Source: Bacteroidales bacterium (GTDB taxonomy: Bacteria; Bacteroidota; Bacteroidia; Bacteroidales; Bacteroidaceae). Taken from it: a stretch of 49,847 bases of DNA. The notes under the pieces are model-generated. The model saw nothing but the letters and a program-made list of their open reading frames with translations. It was not told the origin of the DNA and did not search any database. Shown piece after piece: positions 1-8,126 of the stretch. The position numbers and the translations under genes were made by a program. The stretch covers positions 1 to 49,847 of the forward strand of contig SUXN01000021.1 in the NCBI GenBank assembly GCA_015060965.1. Direction: 5' to 3'. The first letter of the stretch is position 1; every line of letters starts with the position of its first letter.

Positions 1-141
1 TGCAGCAACAGGTCAAACGCAGCACTCCCACCCCTCCGCCAGTAAACTGGCACCTCCCCTCAGGCAGAGGAGGAGTTTAGGTTATGCCGTTTGGGTTGCG
101 AAAAGCAAAACGAGTCAATGACAGTGCAAATATAGAATGAC
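1..141. repeat. Element B, copy 1 (left-truncated by window)
   Basis: First of three close copies of an intergenic element; the others are at 3363-3487 and 3649-3750, and a diverged relative is at 22723-22801. Arms that can pair are visible: CAAACG (14-19) with CGTTTG (88-93), GCAAC (5-9) with GTTGC (95-99). An inner hairpin is formed by GCCAGT and ACTGGC (39-52), separated by AA. The left outer arm lies outside the window. No reading frame is preserved. Function unknown. Confidence 0.8.
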
Positions 142-154
142 AAATACGCGGACT

Positions 155-226
155 TGTCATCCCGACAGAGCATAGCGACGAGGGATCTCAAAAAATCGCG
201 AACAATGTCATCCTGGGCGAAGCAAA
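155..226. repeat. TGTCAT-type dispersed repeat arms
   Basis: A TGTCATCCCGACAGAG arm ending in GGGATCTCA (155-190) is followed by a second, shorter TGTCATCCTGGGCGAAGC arm (206-226). Related arms occur at 1952, 3220, 23016, 23195 and, inverted, 49235. Just downstream, CAAAAC and GTTTTG pair around AGC (234-248), close to the histidine kinase stop codon. Confidence 0.6.
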
Positions 227-250
227 CCAATGGCAAAACAGCGTTTTGTT

Positions 251-1237
251 TTATTCCGTAGCGGGGAATGTCATTAGGAATGTGGTTGACCTCTTTTGCG
301 GGTTACTTTCTACTGTGAGTTCGCCGCCATGCAGCAGCATTATCTGACGGCAGAGGCTAAGGCCGATTCCGCTACCGTTCTTCTTGGTAGTATAAAATGG
401 CTGAAAGATGCAGTCTAACTTCTCGGGCGGTATGCCGCAACCGTTGTCGCTGATGGAAATGAACGGCTGTTTGTTGCTTATGCTGGCACGGACCTCAATC
501 TTTCCGTCGGGATAACCCTCTATTGCCTGCATTGCATTACGCAGCAGATTGATTATTAGCAACTGCATCTGTACGGGGTCGGCCTTAATCCTTACATTGG
601 TGCACAACACCTCGATACGCTCACCGCCGTTCTCTCCTTGCAGCAACTGCCAGGCATCATTGAACAGCTCTGCCGTATCCACTGACCTGAATTCCGGTTC
701 GGGCAAGTGGGTGAGTGTGTGGTATGAGTCGAGGAAGGATTTTATGTTGCTGCTTTGTGTGTTTATAATCGCAAGTCCCTCTTTGATTTCTTCTGGGGAG
801 AGTGTGCTGCTGTTCTGCATATAATGCTCGGAGAGCGATATGATGGGAGTAACCGTGTTGCGTATCTCATGTGTCATAATACGCAATATGCGGTCGTAAT
901 AGTCTTTCTTTGTCTCAATCTCTACCTTGTTGCTGTAGTAGAGCTTTATTATGTCGTTCATCTGCCCGTACATGTCGTTGAGTACCGTGTCGCGGCTCTT
1001 GGGGAAGCGTATCATGCGCTCGCCGCAACGTAACGACAGAAGGAAATACTGCACCTGCTCAATGGGGTAGCGTATATGCTTCCAGAGGCTACGGATGGCA
1101 TAAATGAGAAGCAATGCTAGAACGGCAACAGCAGGTATGCCGGCATCGTAGACGGCACACAACACAATGGATGCCGTCAACAGTATAACTATGGCAATGC
1201 GTATTGCCAATGAGTTCCCGGGGCCGTTATAGTCCAT
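251..1237 (-). CDS. Membrane sensor histidine kinase
   Basis: Partner kinase of the response regulator immediately upstream. It should autophosphorylate on His and pass phosphate to that regulator; the signal is unknown. In a 328-residue protein there are two predicted membrane helices (about 12-30 and 33-50) with almost no loop between them, so there is no large periplasmic sensor domain. Then come a linker, the H-box HEIRN with His123, the N-box around Asn234, the DNGCG G1 box at 264-268 and the GSGIGLSL G2 box at 288-295. The start was placed at the Met beginning MDYNGPGNS, because the longer frame (to 1318) would run well into the regulator gene; the chosen start overlaps it by 11 bp, which suggests translational coupling. 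Confidence 0.92.
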   Translation of the reverse strand: MDYNGPGNSLAIRIAIVILLTASIVLCAVYDAGIPAVAVLALLLIYAIRSLWKHIRYPIEQVQYFLLSLRCGERMIRFPKSRDTVLNDMYGQMNDIIKLYYSNKVEIETKKDYYDRILRIMTHEIRNTVTPIISLSEHYMQNSSTLSPEEIKEGLAIINTQSSNIKSFLDSYHTLTHLPEPEFRSVDTAELFNDAWQLLQGENGGERIEVLCTNVRIKADPVQMQLLIINLLRNAMQAIEGYPDGKIEVRASISNKQPFISISDNGCGIPPEKLDCIFQPFYTTKKNGSGIGLSLCRQIMLLHGGELTVESNPQKRSTTFLMTFPATE

Positions 1238-1784
1238 ACTTCGCAATCTTGTTGTATAATGTCCTGCGTGATATTCCCAGAATCTTTGCTGCGCGTGACA
1301 CGTTGTTCTGTGTGGCAAGCAGAACCGATGCTATCCTTTCGCGTTCGGTCTCCTGGAGAGTGCTGTTGTCTGGTTCAGGCTCCTCTTTAGCAAGATTGTT
1401 TTTCCTTATGGCTCCCACAATCTTGTTTATCAGTTCCTCGTTGTTCCACGGTTTTGTGACGAAGTCGTCGGCTCCAAGCTTCATGGATTCCACGGCGAGG
1501 TTAATGTCACCGAATGCCGTTATCAGAATTACAGCAGGAGCATTCTCCCGCTCTTTCAGTATCTTGAGCCAGAACAGCCCGTCGCTGCCGTCGAGCTTGC
1601 TGTTGTCGAAGTTCATGTCCAGCAGCACCGCATCGACATTGCCGCCGGCAAGGATTCCCTGTATCATCTTGGGGTCGGAGATTGTTGCTACACGTTCAAA
1701 ATGCGCACCGAGCACAACCTTCAGTGTCTGCAACAATGCGATGTTGTCGTCAATGGCTATTATGTGATAGTTGTGTTTGTTCAT
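1227..1784 (-). CDS. Two-domain response regulator (receiver + Fis HTH)
   Basis: Receiver domain at residues 1-125 with the acidic pair D12/D13, phospho-acceptor D56, T89 and K111 followed by Pro. A Fis-type helix-turn-helix occupies about 146-185 (NVSRAAKILGISRRTLYNKI). The protein resembles NtrC-family regulators but has no sigma-54-interacting AAA+ domain between the two parts; 185 residues is the size of PrrA/RegA-type regulators. It probably binds DNA and regulates transcription directly rather than activating sigma-54 promoters. It is the first gene of a two-gene operon with the histidine kinase and has its own promoter 20 bp upstream. Target genes cannot be told from the sequence. Confidence 0.92.
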   Translation of the reverse strand: MNKHNYHIIAIDDNIALLQTLKVVLGAHFERVATISDPKMIQGILAGGNVDAVLLDMNFDNSKLDGSDGLFWLKILKERENAPAVILITAFGDINLAVESMKLGADDFVTKPWNNEELINKIVGAIRKNNLAKEEPEPDNSTLQETERERIASVLLATQNNVSRAAKILGISRRTLYNKIAKYGL

Positions 1785-1803
1785 TGTGGGTTTCCGTATA
1801 CTG

Positions 1804-1835
1804 CAAATTTAACGAAATCTGCTCAATAATTGAAA
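1804..1835 (-). promoter_or_regulatory. Promoter for the two-component operon
   Basis: Read on the minus strand, a TAAATTTG -7 box (1804-1811) lies 20 bp downstream of TTTC (1832-1835), a one-mismatch match to the Bacteroidetes -33 TTTG. The start codon at 1784 would follow after a leader of roughly 13 nt. Confidence 0.6.
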
Positions 1836-1895
1836 TATACAGGTACATATTATTCATGACAAAACGGACAATTATCAATAATTATTGCCAATTAT

Positions 1896-1925
1896 TTTGC
1901 TATTGGATAAAATTCATTAAATTTG
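1896..1925 (+). promoter_or_regulatory. Promoter for galE
   Basis: TTTG (1896-1899) and TAAATTTG (1918-1925) are separated by 18 bp, matching the Bacteroidetes primary sigma consensus. It implies a leader of about 135 nt before galE, which contains a whole TGTCAT/ATGACA repeat. Confidence 0.65.
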
Positions 1926-1951
1926 CGGAAATGAAATTGAAAATTCCATAT

Positions 1952-2026
1952 TGTCATTTTGACGGCCGACGGAAGGAAAAATCCATTTACGCAATTTTGA
2001 GATACTTCACTCCGTTCAGTATGACA
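1952..2026. repeat. TGTCAT/ATGACA inverted-repeat element in the galE leader
   Basis: A 75-bp element starting TGTCATTTTGAC and ending CGTTCAGTATGACA, with an AAATC-like left arm and GAGATACTTC right arm in inverted orientation. The same plan is seen at 3220-3290 and 23195-23277. It has no coding capacity. Confidence 0.6.
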
Positions 2027-2069
2027 TAGAAGAAGAGTATTTATTGATTTCTAAATAATTATAACGAAA

Positions 2070-3086
2070 ATGAAAATCCTTTTGACTGGTGGTGCTGGTT
2101 TCATTGGAAGCCACACTCTTATTGAGCTTACCGAGGCAGGCCATGAGGCTGTAGTAGTTGACAACCTGGACAACTCTTCTCCAATCTCTTTGAAGCGTGT
2201 TGCCAAGATTATTGGCAAGGAGGTTCCTTTCTACAAGGTGGACATCCGCGACCGCGAAGGCTTGCAGAAGGTGTTCGATGAGCACAAGTTCGATGCATGT
2301 ATCCACTTTGCAGGCCTCAAGGCTGTGGGTGAGAGCTGCGCAAAGCCTCTCGAGTACTATGAGAACAACATGAACGGTACATTCGTTCTGGTTGACGTTA
2401 TGCGCAAGAACGGTTGCAAGAACATGATTTTCTCTTCAAGTGCAACTGTATATGGCGACCCTGCCATCATCCCTATTACAGAGGAGTGTCCAAAGGGCCA
2501 TTGTACAAACCCTTACGGTCAGACCAAGTCTATGCTCGAGGAGGTTCTTATGGACGTTCAGAAGGCTGACAACGAGTGGAACATCGTCCTCCTGCGTTAC
2601 TTCAACCCGATCGGTGCACACAAGAGCGGTACTATCGGTGAGAACCCCAACGGTATCCCCAACAACCTGATGCCTTACATCACACAGACAGCTGTGGGCA
2701 AGCGTGCCGAGCTCGGTGTGTTCGGCAACGACTACGACACACACGACGGTACAGGCGTACGCGACTACATCCACGTTGTTGACCTTGCTCGTGCTCACGT
2801 TGCAGCCCTCAAGGCTATCGTTGAGAACAAGGGTATCGCTATCTACAACATCGGTACAGGCCACGGCTATTCAGTGCTTGACGTTGTGAAGGCATTCGAG
2901 AAGGCTAACGGTGTTCCTGTTCCTTACGCTATCAAGCCACGTCGTCCGGGTGATATCGCCACTTGCTACTGTAATCCTGCAAAGGCTGAGGCAGAGCTCG
3001 GCTGGAAGGCTCAGTTCGGTATCGAGGATATGTGCCGCGACAGCTGGAACTGGCAGAAGAACAACCCTAATGGTTTCGAGGAGTAA
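2070..3086 (+). CDS. galE: UDP-glucose 4-epimerase
   Basis: Interconverts UDP-glucose and UDP-galactose with bound NAD in the cytoplasm (Leloir pathway and supply of sugars for surface glycans). The 338-residue protein is the usual GalE length and an extended short-chain dehydrogenase. It has the NAD-binding GGAGFIGSH at 7-15, the catalytic Ser in SSSATVYG (about 122-129) and the Tyr149-x3-Lys153 pair (YGQTK). The start ATG directly precedes KILLTGGAG, as in other GalE proteins. It is a single-gene unit with its own promoter and a strong terminator. Codon use is strongly biased (AAG, GGT, CGT), which suggests high expression. Confidence 0.97.
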   Translation: MKILLTGGAGFIGSHTLIELTEAGHEAVVVDNLDNSSPISLKRVAKIIGKEVPFYKVDIRDREGLQKVFDEHKFDACIHFAGLKAVGESCAKPLEYYENNMNGTFVLVDVMRKNGCKNMIFSSSATVYGDPAIIPITEECPKGHCTNPYGQTKSMLEEVLMDVQKADNEWNIVLLRYFNPIGAHKSGTIGENPNGIPNNLMPYITQTAVGKRAELGVFGNDYDTHDGTGVRDYIHVVDLARAHVAALKAIVENKGIAIYNIGTGHGYSVLDVVKAFEKANGVPVPYAIKPRRPGDIATCYCNPAKAEAELGWKAQFGIEDMCRDSWNWQKNNPNGFEE

Positions 3087-3109
3087 TATTCCTTATTATA
3101 TTTTACAGG

Positions 3110-3142
3110 ACAGAGAGCATCAACCGGTGCTCTCTGTTTTTG
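3110..3142 (+). terminator. Rho-independent terminator of galE
   Basis: A perfect 10-bp stem (ACAGAGAGCA with TGCTCTCTGT) around an 8-base loop, followed by a T run, 24 bp after the galE stop codon. Confidence 0.9.
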
Positions 3143-3219
3143 TATAACGGCATATCATAAAAAGAGCGTGTGATAATAGACAATCGTTTTGTTATTTAGA
3201 TTGAGCATAGCGGCGAGAC

Positions 3220-3290
3220 GTGTCATTGAGGACTTGACCGAAAAAACTCTAATCCCATGCTGAGATTCCTCCCTTCGGTTCGGAATGACA
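3220..3290. repeat. TGTCAT/ATGACA inverted-repeat element
   Basis: Begins TGTCATTGAGGAC and ends TTCGGTTCGGAATGACA. The right arm GAGATTCCTCCCTTCGG is typical of the family. It is directly followed by the 54-bp repeat units. Confidence 0.6.
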
Positions 3291-3297
3291 AAACGAC

Positions 3298-3371
3298 GTT
3301 TTGTTATCGGTGAGTTCATTAGTGTAACAATGAACGAACCAATGCTCTTTTGTTTTGTTATCGACGAGTTT
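3298..3371. repeat. 54-bp repeat, first array (1.4 units)
   Basis: One complete unit beginning GTTTTGTTATCGGTGAG at 3298, and the start of a second at 3352 that runs straight into element B copy 2. The same junction is repeated at 3629-3649, so the unit and element B have been duplicated together as a block of about 220 bp. Confidence 0.8.
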
Positions 3372-3487
3372 TGCAGCAACAGGTAAAACGTAGCACTCCC
3401 ACCCCTCCGCCAGTAAACTGGCACCTCCCCTCAGGCAGTGGAGGAGTTTAACTTATGCCGTTTGGGTTGCGAAAAGCAAAACTAGTC
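3363..3487. repeat. Element B, copy 2 (complete)
   Basis: The complete copy shows nested pairing. The outer stem AGTTTTGC (3367-3374) pairs with GCAAAACT (3476-3483), extended by GAC/GTC. Next inward, GCAAC (3376-3380) pairs with GTTGC (3466-3470) and AAACG (3386-3390) with CGTTT (3459-3463). An apical hairpin GCCAGT/ACTGGC lies at 3409-3422. Homology with copy 1 continues to about 3515. Confidence 0.8.
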
Positions 3488-3520
3488 AATGACATTGCAA
3501 ATATAGAATGACAAAACAAC

Positions 3521-3648
3521 GTTTTGTTATCGGTGAGTTCATTAGTGTAATAATGAACGAACCAATGCTTTTTTGTTTTGTTATCGGTGAGTTCATTAGT
3601 GTAACAATGAACGAACCAATGCTCTTTTGTTTTGTTATCGACGAGTTT
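3521..3648. repeat. 54-bp repeat, second array (2.4 units)
   Basis: Units start at 3521 and 3575, with a partial unit at 3629; the two full units differ at very few positions. Short translations in either direction are repetitive and look like repeat artefacts, not genes. Confidence 0.85.
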
Positions 3649-3750
3649 TGCAGCAACAGGTCAAACGTAGCACTCCCACCCCTCCGCCAGTAAACTGGCA
3701 CCTCCCCTCAGGCAGTGGAGGAATTTAACTTATGCCGTTTGGGTTGCGAA
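3649..3750. repeat. Element B, copy 3 (right end lost)
   Basis: Nearly identical to copies 1 and 2 up to GGGTTGCGAA, then it passes into unique sequence before the DPP-IV terminator. The outer right arm (AAAGCAAAAC) is missing, so this copy cannot form the outermost stem. Confidence 0.8.
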
Positions 3751-3759
3751 CTTTATACA

Positions 3760-3804
3760 TTAAAAACACACCAGCTCCTGTCGGGCATTCCCGACAGGAG
3801 CTGG
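3760..3804 (-). terminator. Terminator of the DPP-IV gene
   Basis: A perfect 15-bp stem (3771-3785 with 3790-3804) with a 4-base loop. On the minus strand it is followed by a short purine/T tract that includes five T. It lies 18 bp beyond the peptidase stop codon. Confidence 0.85.
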
Positions 3805-3822
3805 TGGTATAATCAATCCCAA

Positions 3823-6021
3823 TTACTTCAGGTTTGTCTTGAAGAAGTCGGCAATCTGCTCAAAGAGGTGGAAACGTGTGTTCGCTCCGTGGTAGATGCT
3901 GTGGTTGCAGTCGGGGTAGAGCGCTGTCTCGAACTTCTTGTTGGCCTGTGTAAGTGCACCGATGTAATGTATCATGTTACGCAGGTGAACGTTGTCGTCG
4001 GCTGTGCCGTGAACGAGCAACAGGTGACCGTTGAGCTTGCTTGCGTTTACAACGGCCGAACCCTTGTCATAGCCCTCCTTGTTCTCCTTTGGGGTACGCA
4101 TGTAGCGCTCGGTATATACGGTGTCATAGAAACGCCAGTCGCTTGGTGCTGCAACGGCTACACCGGCCTTGAACACAGCATCGGGCTGGCTCATTGACAT
4201 GAGGGTGTTGTAACCGCCGAAGCTCCAGCCCCAGATACCTATGTTGTTCTTGTCGACATAGGGGAGTGAAGCCATATATTTTGCAGTCTCTACCTGGTCA
4301 GCTGGCTCGTACTGGCCAATCTTAAGGTATGTGCACTTGCCGAACTCTGTACCGCGTCCGCCTGTACCGCGTCCGTCAACACATACCATGATGAAGCCTT
4401 CACCTGCCATATAGCTCTCGAACATGGCATTGCCGTAGTTGCCGATATACCAATTGTCGGTTACCTGCTGTGAGTAAGGGCCGCTGTACTGGAACAGGAC
4501 AACGGGGTACTTCTTGTTAGCGTTGAAATCGTGTGGTTTTACCATCCAACCGTTGAGCTCCACGCCGTCGCTTGTTGTGAATGTGAAGAACTCCTTTGTA
4601 GGCATGTCGAACTGTGCAAGACGCTCCTTGAGTTCCTTGTTGTCGATGAGTGTCTTCAGCTGCTTGCCGTTGTTGTCGTTTGTGGTGACGGTGTGCGGTG
4701 TGTCAATGCTTGAATAGGTGTTGATGAAGTATTTCATGCCGCTGCTGAATACCGCAGAGTTTGTACCTTCTTCCTTGGTGAGCTTTGTCTTCTTACCCTT
4801 GGCATTCACCTTGTAGATACTCTCGCGCAATGGGCTGCCTTCGTTGCTTGAGTAGTAGAACTCGTTCTTCTTGCTGTCCCAACCGTAGAACTTCTTCACC
4901 TCGTAGTTGCCGCTTGTGATTGGACGTACAAGCTCGCCGGTAAGGTTGTAGAGGTAGAGATGGTTGTAACCGCTGCGCTCGCTCTGGAACACGAAGTACT
5001 TGTCGAGGAACTCGATGCCTGAATAGGCCTGCTCGTTGAGGTATGTGTCGCTCTCCTCGCGCAGGATGGTCTTGCTCACTCCTGAGAGCGGATTCACAGC
5101 CTGTACCTCAAGGACACTCTGGTGACGGTTGAGGGTAAGCACTGCAAGAGTGCTGGGGTCTTTGGTGAACTTGATGCGTGGGATGTAACCCTCCTCGGGG
5201 ATGTTGACGTCGAGCTGGCGTGTGACGCGGCTCTTGATGTCGAAAGAGTGAACCGATACCTTTGCATTGTCGGCGCCTGCAACGGGGTACTTGAAGCTGT
5301 AGGGCTTGCTGAAATCAAAATACTCCTTGCTCTCGCCACCACTGTACATTGGCATGTCGTACATCATCACCTCGCTCTCGTCGTACTTGATGTATGCGAT
5401 TACCTTGCTGTCGGCGCTGAAGTCGTATGAGCAGTTTGTCGCGAACTCCTCCTCGTATACCCAGTCGGGGATACCGTTGATGATTTTGCGGAACTCACCG
5501 TCGGTGGTTATCTGTGACTCGCTGTTGCCGAAGAGCAGCTTCACAAGGAACAGGTTATTGTCACGTACAAAGGCAATCATTGTGCCGTCGGGCGAGAACT
5601 TGGGAACCTGCTGTGCTCCGTTCTGAGAGAGCACCTCGGCCTTGTTGTTCTTGCGGTTGAAGATGTAGTGCTCGGCTGTGAACGAGTGGCGGTAGATGCC
5701 ACGTGTCGCAGTCTGCAGAAGGATAAGCTTCTCGTCGGGTGAGAACTGGTAGCCGTCGATGTGCTTCTTGTCGAAGCCACGTGCTGTGGCAGCGTTGAAA
5801 AGTGTGTCGACAATCTCTCCGTTCTTGAAAGAACCCATGAGAATCATTGTACGGTCGGGACTCATGCGTGCAAAATGCTCGCCGTCGGCCATAGGCTTGA
5901 TAGCAGCGTAAGTTTCGGGCCAAAAGCCACCGTACATCACGTCGCGCAGTGTGATGTCATTGCCACCAATGACATTCGTTGCAATCATAATTGCAGTCAG
6001 TAATGAAAATAGATGTTTCAT
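3823..6021 (-). CDS. Dipeptidyl peptidase IV (S9 family), exported
   Basis: Serine exopeptidase expected to remove X-Pro or X-Ala dipeptides from peptide N-termini, probably in the periplasm. The 732-residue protein has an N-terminal signal sequence (about 1-19), then a beta-propeller domain carrying the DWVYEEE motif (Glu cluster 190-192) that binds the substrate amino terminus in DPP4 enzymes. A C-terminal alpha/beta hydrolase domain follows, with nucleophile Ser600 in GWSFGGY, Asp675 in HGTADDNVH and His707 in DCNHSIYHG. All family key residues are present. It is the last gene of a minus-strand run, 89 bp after the gamma-carbonic anhydrase-like gene, with a heptamer array in between and a strong terminator behind it. 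Confidence 0.95.
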   Translation of the reverse strand: MKHLFSLLTAIMIATNVIGGNDITLRDVMYGGFWPETYAAIKPMADGEHFARMSPDRTMILMGSFKNGEIVDTLFNAATARGFDKKHIDGYQFSPDEKLILLQTATRGIYRHSFTAEHYIFNRKNNKAEVLSQNGAQQVPKFSPDGTMIAFVRDNNLFLVKLLFGNSESQITTDGEFRKIINGIPDWVYEEEFATNCSYDFSADSKVIAYIKYDESEVMMYDMPMYSGGESKEYFDFSKPYSFKYPVAGADNAKVSVHSFDIKSRVTRQLDVNIPEEGYIPRIKFTKDPSTLAVLTLNRHQSVLEVQAVNPLSGVSKTILREESDTYLNEQAYSGIEFLDKYFVFQSERSGYNHLYLYNLTGELVRPITSGNYEVKKFYGWDSKKNEFYYSSNEGSPLRESIYKVNAKGKKTKLTKEEGTNSAVFSSGMKYFINTYSSIDTPHTVTTNDNNGKQLKTLIDNKELKERLAQFDMPTKEFFTFTTSDGVELNGWMVKPHDFNANKKYPVVLFQYSGPYSQQVTDNWYIGNYGNAMFESYMAGEGFIMVCVDGRGTGGRGTEFGKCTYLKIGQYEPADQVETAKYMASLPYVDKNNIGIWGWSFGGYNTLMSMSQPDAVFKAGVAVAAPSDWRFYDTVYTERYMRTPKENKEGYDKGSAVVNASKLNGHLLLVHGTADDNVHLRNMIHYIGALTQANKKFETALYPDCNHSIYHGANTRFHLFEQIADFFKTNLK

Positions 6022-6043
6022 AATGGTTGTTTATTGTTGTTTG

Positions 6044-6110
6044 TTATCTCTTTTATCTCTTTTATCTCTTTTATCTTTGCTCTTTGCTCTTTACTCTTTA
6101 CTCTTTACTC
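6044..6110. repeat. Short tandem repeat (9-mers then heptamers)
   Basis: Three 9-bp units TTATCTCTT (6044-6070) are followed by heptamers TTTGCTC x2 and TTTACTC x3 (6076-6110). The array ends exactly at the stop codon of the upstream minus-strand gene. Arrays with the same period are at 49188-49235 and 49282-49393. Confidence 0.85.
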
Positions 6111-6623
6111 TTACTTGTACCACGACGCATACATTATATAATCGTTGGCGATGCGTTCTACTATGTCCTTCTGCTGTTCAGTGCTCACCTGCTTTATCTT
6201 CTTTGCAGGTACCCCGGCATATATCCAGCCGCCTTCGACACGCATTCCGGATGTAACGAGAGCATTGGCTGCAACAATTGCTCCGCTCTCCACGACAGCA
6301 TTGTCAAGGACTGTAGCACCCATTCCAATGAGGCTGTTGCTCTCGATTGTGGCACCATGGACTGTAGCATTGTGACCTATCGACACGTTGTCGCCAATCA
6401 TAGTCTTTGAGCGCTGGTACAGGGTGTGTACTACTGCACCGTCCTGTATGTTCACATTGTTGCCGATGGTTATTGTATTTACATCACCACGCAATACGGT
6501 ACCATACCAGATGGAACAGTTGTCGCCTATTGCCACGTCACCTATTATGGCTGCTGTCTCTGCCATAAAGCAGTTCGCGCCTATCTTTGGCATAAAGCCT
6601 CTTACCTCTTTAATTATTGCCAT
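6111..6623 (-). CDS. Gamma-carbonic anhydrase-like hexapeptide protein
   Basis: 170 residues of left-handed beta-helix hexapeptide repeats (IGDVAIGDNCSIWYG, VNIQDGAVV and so on) with a C-terminal helix. Three histidines at the family metal positions are present: H66 (VVHTLY), H84 (IGHN) and H89 (TVHG). R45 and D47 occur in LRGDV. This places it in the YrdA/PaaY/CaiE group of gamma-class carbonic anhydrase relatives, which form trimers with metal between subunits. Catalytic activity in this subgroup varies, so the reaction is not certain. It starts 3 bp after the helicase stop codon and is surely co-transcribed with it. Confidence 0.9.
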   Translation of the reverse strand: MAIIKEVRGFMPKIGANCFMAETAAIIGDVAIGDNCSIWYGTVLRGDVNTITIGNNVNIQDGAVVHTLYQRSKTMIGDNVSIGHNATVHGATIESNSLIGMGATVLDNAVVESGAIVAANALVTSGMRVEGGWIYAGVPAKKIKQVSTEQQKDIVERIANDYIMYASWYK

Positions 6624-6626
6624 AGT

Positions 6627-8120
6627 TTATTCTCCTTTAGGTTGTGCGTTAGGCTTGTCTGTTTTCTTCGGACGTCGGTATCGGCGGTTATTCCTTCTTT
6701 TCTTCTTCTCTTCGCCGCTCTTTACCGTGGGCGCATCAGCCGGCTGTGGAGTGGTGGAAGCGTCTGTGACAACAGTTACCTTGTTGGCATCAGCAGCTGT
6801 TTCTCTCTTTTTGTCACCACGACGTCGGTTGCGGCCTCTTGATTCTTTCTTGCTCTCACTCTTGACCTCCTTATTACCTTCGCCTTTGCTTTTGGATTTT
6901 GCATTGGTGTTCTTCTTTCCGCCACGGCCACGCTTGCCTGCGGGTTTGCGTGCTCCGGCTTTCTTCTTGGGCTCGTATGCCGGTGCCTCGCCCAACTCTG
7001 CGGGGACTTCAAGTTTAGGTACCTCCTGCTCTATGAATGCCTCGATACGTCCGAAGAACTCCTGGTCCTCCTCCGACACGAATGTTATCGCTCGTCCCTT
7101 GCTGCCTGCACGTGCCGTACGGCCGATGCGGTGGATGTAATCGTCGCAGTCGCGCGGCACGTCATAGTTGATGACTATGCGTATGTCGTCGATATCAATT
7201 CCGCGGGCAAGGATGTCGGTCGCGACAATCATGTCAATCTTGCGGCTCTTGTACTGGAACATTATCTCGTCGCGCTCGCTCTGGGTGAGGTCGCTGTGCA
7301 TCTCGCCCACATTGAAGCCGTGTTTCCTTATGGCACGGGCAATCTCCTTGACCTTTGTCTTGCGTGAAGCGAAGAGTATCACACGCTCGCTGCTCTCGGT
7401 GTCGAAAATCTTGTTTATGATGCCCATCTTCTGCCCCTCATAGCACACGTATGCCTGTTGGGTGATACCTTCGGCAGGCTTAGCCAATGCAAGGGTAATC
7501 TGCAACGGGTCATTGAGAATCTCCGATGCCAGACGGCGAATCTCCTCGGGCATGGTCGCCGAGAAGAGCATTGTCTGTCTCTCTTTCGGCAGTTGTTTGG
7601 CAATTGTCATGATGTCACTGTAGAAACCCATGTCGAGCATTCTGTCGGCTTCGTCAAGGATAAAGAATGACACTTTTGAGAGATCGATGTTGCCCAGGTT
7701 TATGTGGCTTATGAGACGTCCCGGTGTCGCAACGATTATGTCGGCGCCTTTTGACATGCCACGCAGCTCCTGCTCGTAGCGCTGTCCGTCATTGCCTCCA
7801 TATACTGCCACGCTCGATACGTTCATGAAATATGTGAAACCCTCGAGCTGACGGTCAATCTGTTGCGCAAGCTCACGTGTGGGTGCCATTACAACACAAT
7901 TGATGGCATCCTCGGGGTAGCCGCCGCGGCACAGCTTGTTGAGTACGGGCAACAGATAGGCTGCAGTCTTGCCCGTTCCTGTCTGTGCCACGCCTATGAG
8001 ATCGCGACCCTCCATCAGCGGTTGCAGAGTCTGCTCCTGGATGGGGGTACATTTCTCGAAACGCATGGCGTCGAGTGCATCAAGCACTTCATCTTCAAAA
8101 TCAAATTCGTCAAAATACAT
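6627..8120 (-). CDS. DEAD-box RNA helicase (RhlE-like)
   Basis: ATP-dependent RNA unwinding, typically in ribosome assembly or RNA turnover. In 497 residues: the Q motif near CTPIQEQT (24-31), Walker A AQTGTGKT (45-52), PTRELA (80-85), DEAD (156-159), SAT (187-189), and the helicase C domain with ARGIDI and HRIGRTAR. From about residue 375 there is a long tail rich in Lys, Arg and Gly (GKRGRGGKK, RGRNRRRGDKKRE), the usual RNA-binding extension. It lies 6 bp downstream of the permease gene and 3 bp upstream of the gamma-carbonic anhydrase-like gene, in one operon. Confidence 0.95.
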   Translation of the reverse strand: MYFDEFDFEDEVLDALDAMRFEKCTPIQEQTLQPLMEGRDLIGVAQTGTGKTAAYLLPVLNKLCRGGYPEDAINCVVMAPTRELAQQIDRQLEGFTYFMNVSSVAVYGGNDGQRYEQELRGMSKGADIIVATPGRLISHINLGNIDLSKVSFFILDEADRMLDMGFYSDIMTIAKQLPKERQTMLFSATMPEEIRRLASEILNDPLQITLALAKPAEGITQQAYVCYEGQKMGIINKIFDTESSERVILFASRKTKVKEIARAIRKHGFNVGEMHSDLTQSERDEIMFQYKSRKIDMIVATDILARGIDIDDIRIVINYDVPRDCDDYIHRIGRTARAGSKGRAITFVSEEDQEFFGRIEAFIEQEVPKLEVPAELGEAPAYEPKKKAGARKPAGKRGRGGKKNTNAKSKSKGEGNKEVKSESKKESRGRNRRRGDKKRETAADANKVTVVTDASTTPQPADAPTVKSGEEKKKRRNNRRYRRPKKTDKPNAQPKGE

Positions 8121-8126
8121 GTTATA

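Noticed and set aside
3298-3650. Short CRISPR-like array
   Set aside because: The 54-bp units are directly adjacent with no variable spacers and no cas genes nearby; they are plain tandem repeats.
3155-3701. Short ORFs of 60-90 codons on both strands in the repeat tract
   Set aside because: They translate the 54-bp unit and element B in several frames and share near-identical peptides; there is no start signal or domain.
6111-6623. Acetyltransferase of the LpxA/CysE type
   Set aside because: Hexapeptide repeats are shared, but the three His at metal positions and the overall length fit gamma-carbonic anhydrase relatives.
6776-7012. 78-codon basic ORF inside the helicase gene
   Set aside because: It is a frame-shifted reading of the Lys/Arg-rich helicase tail.
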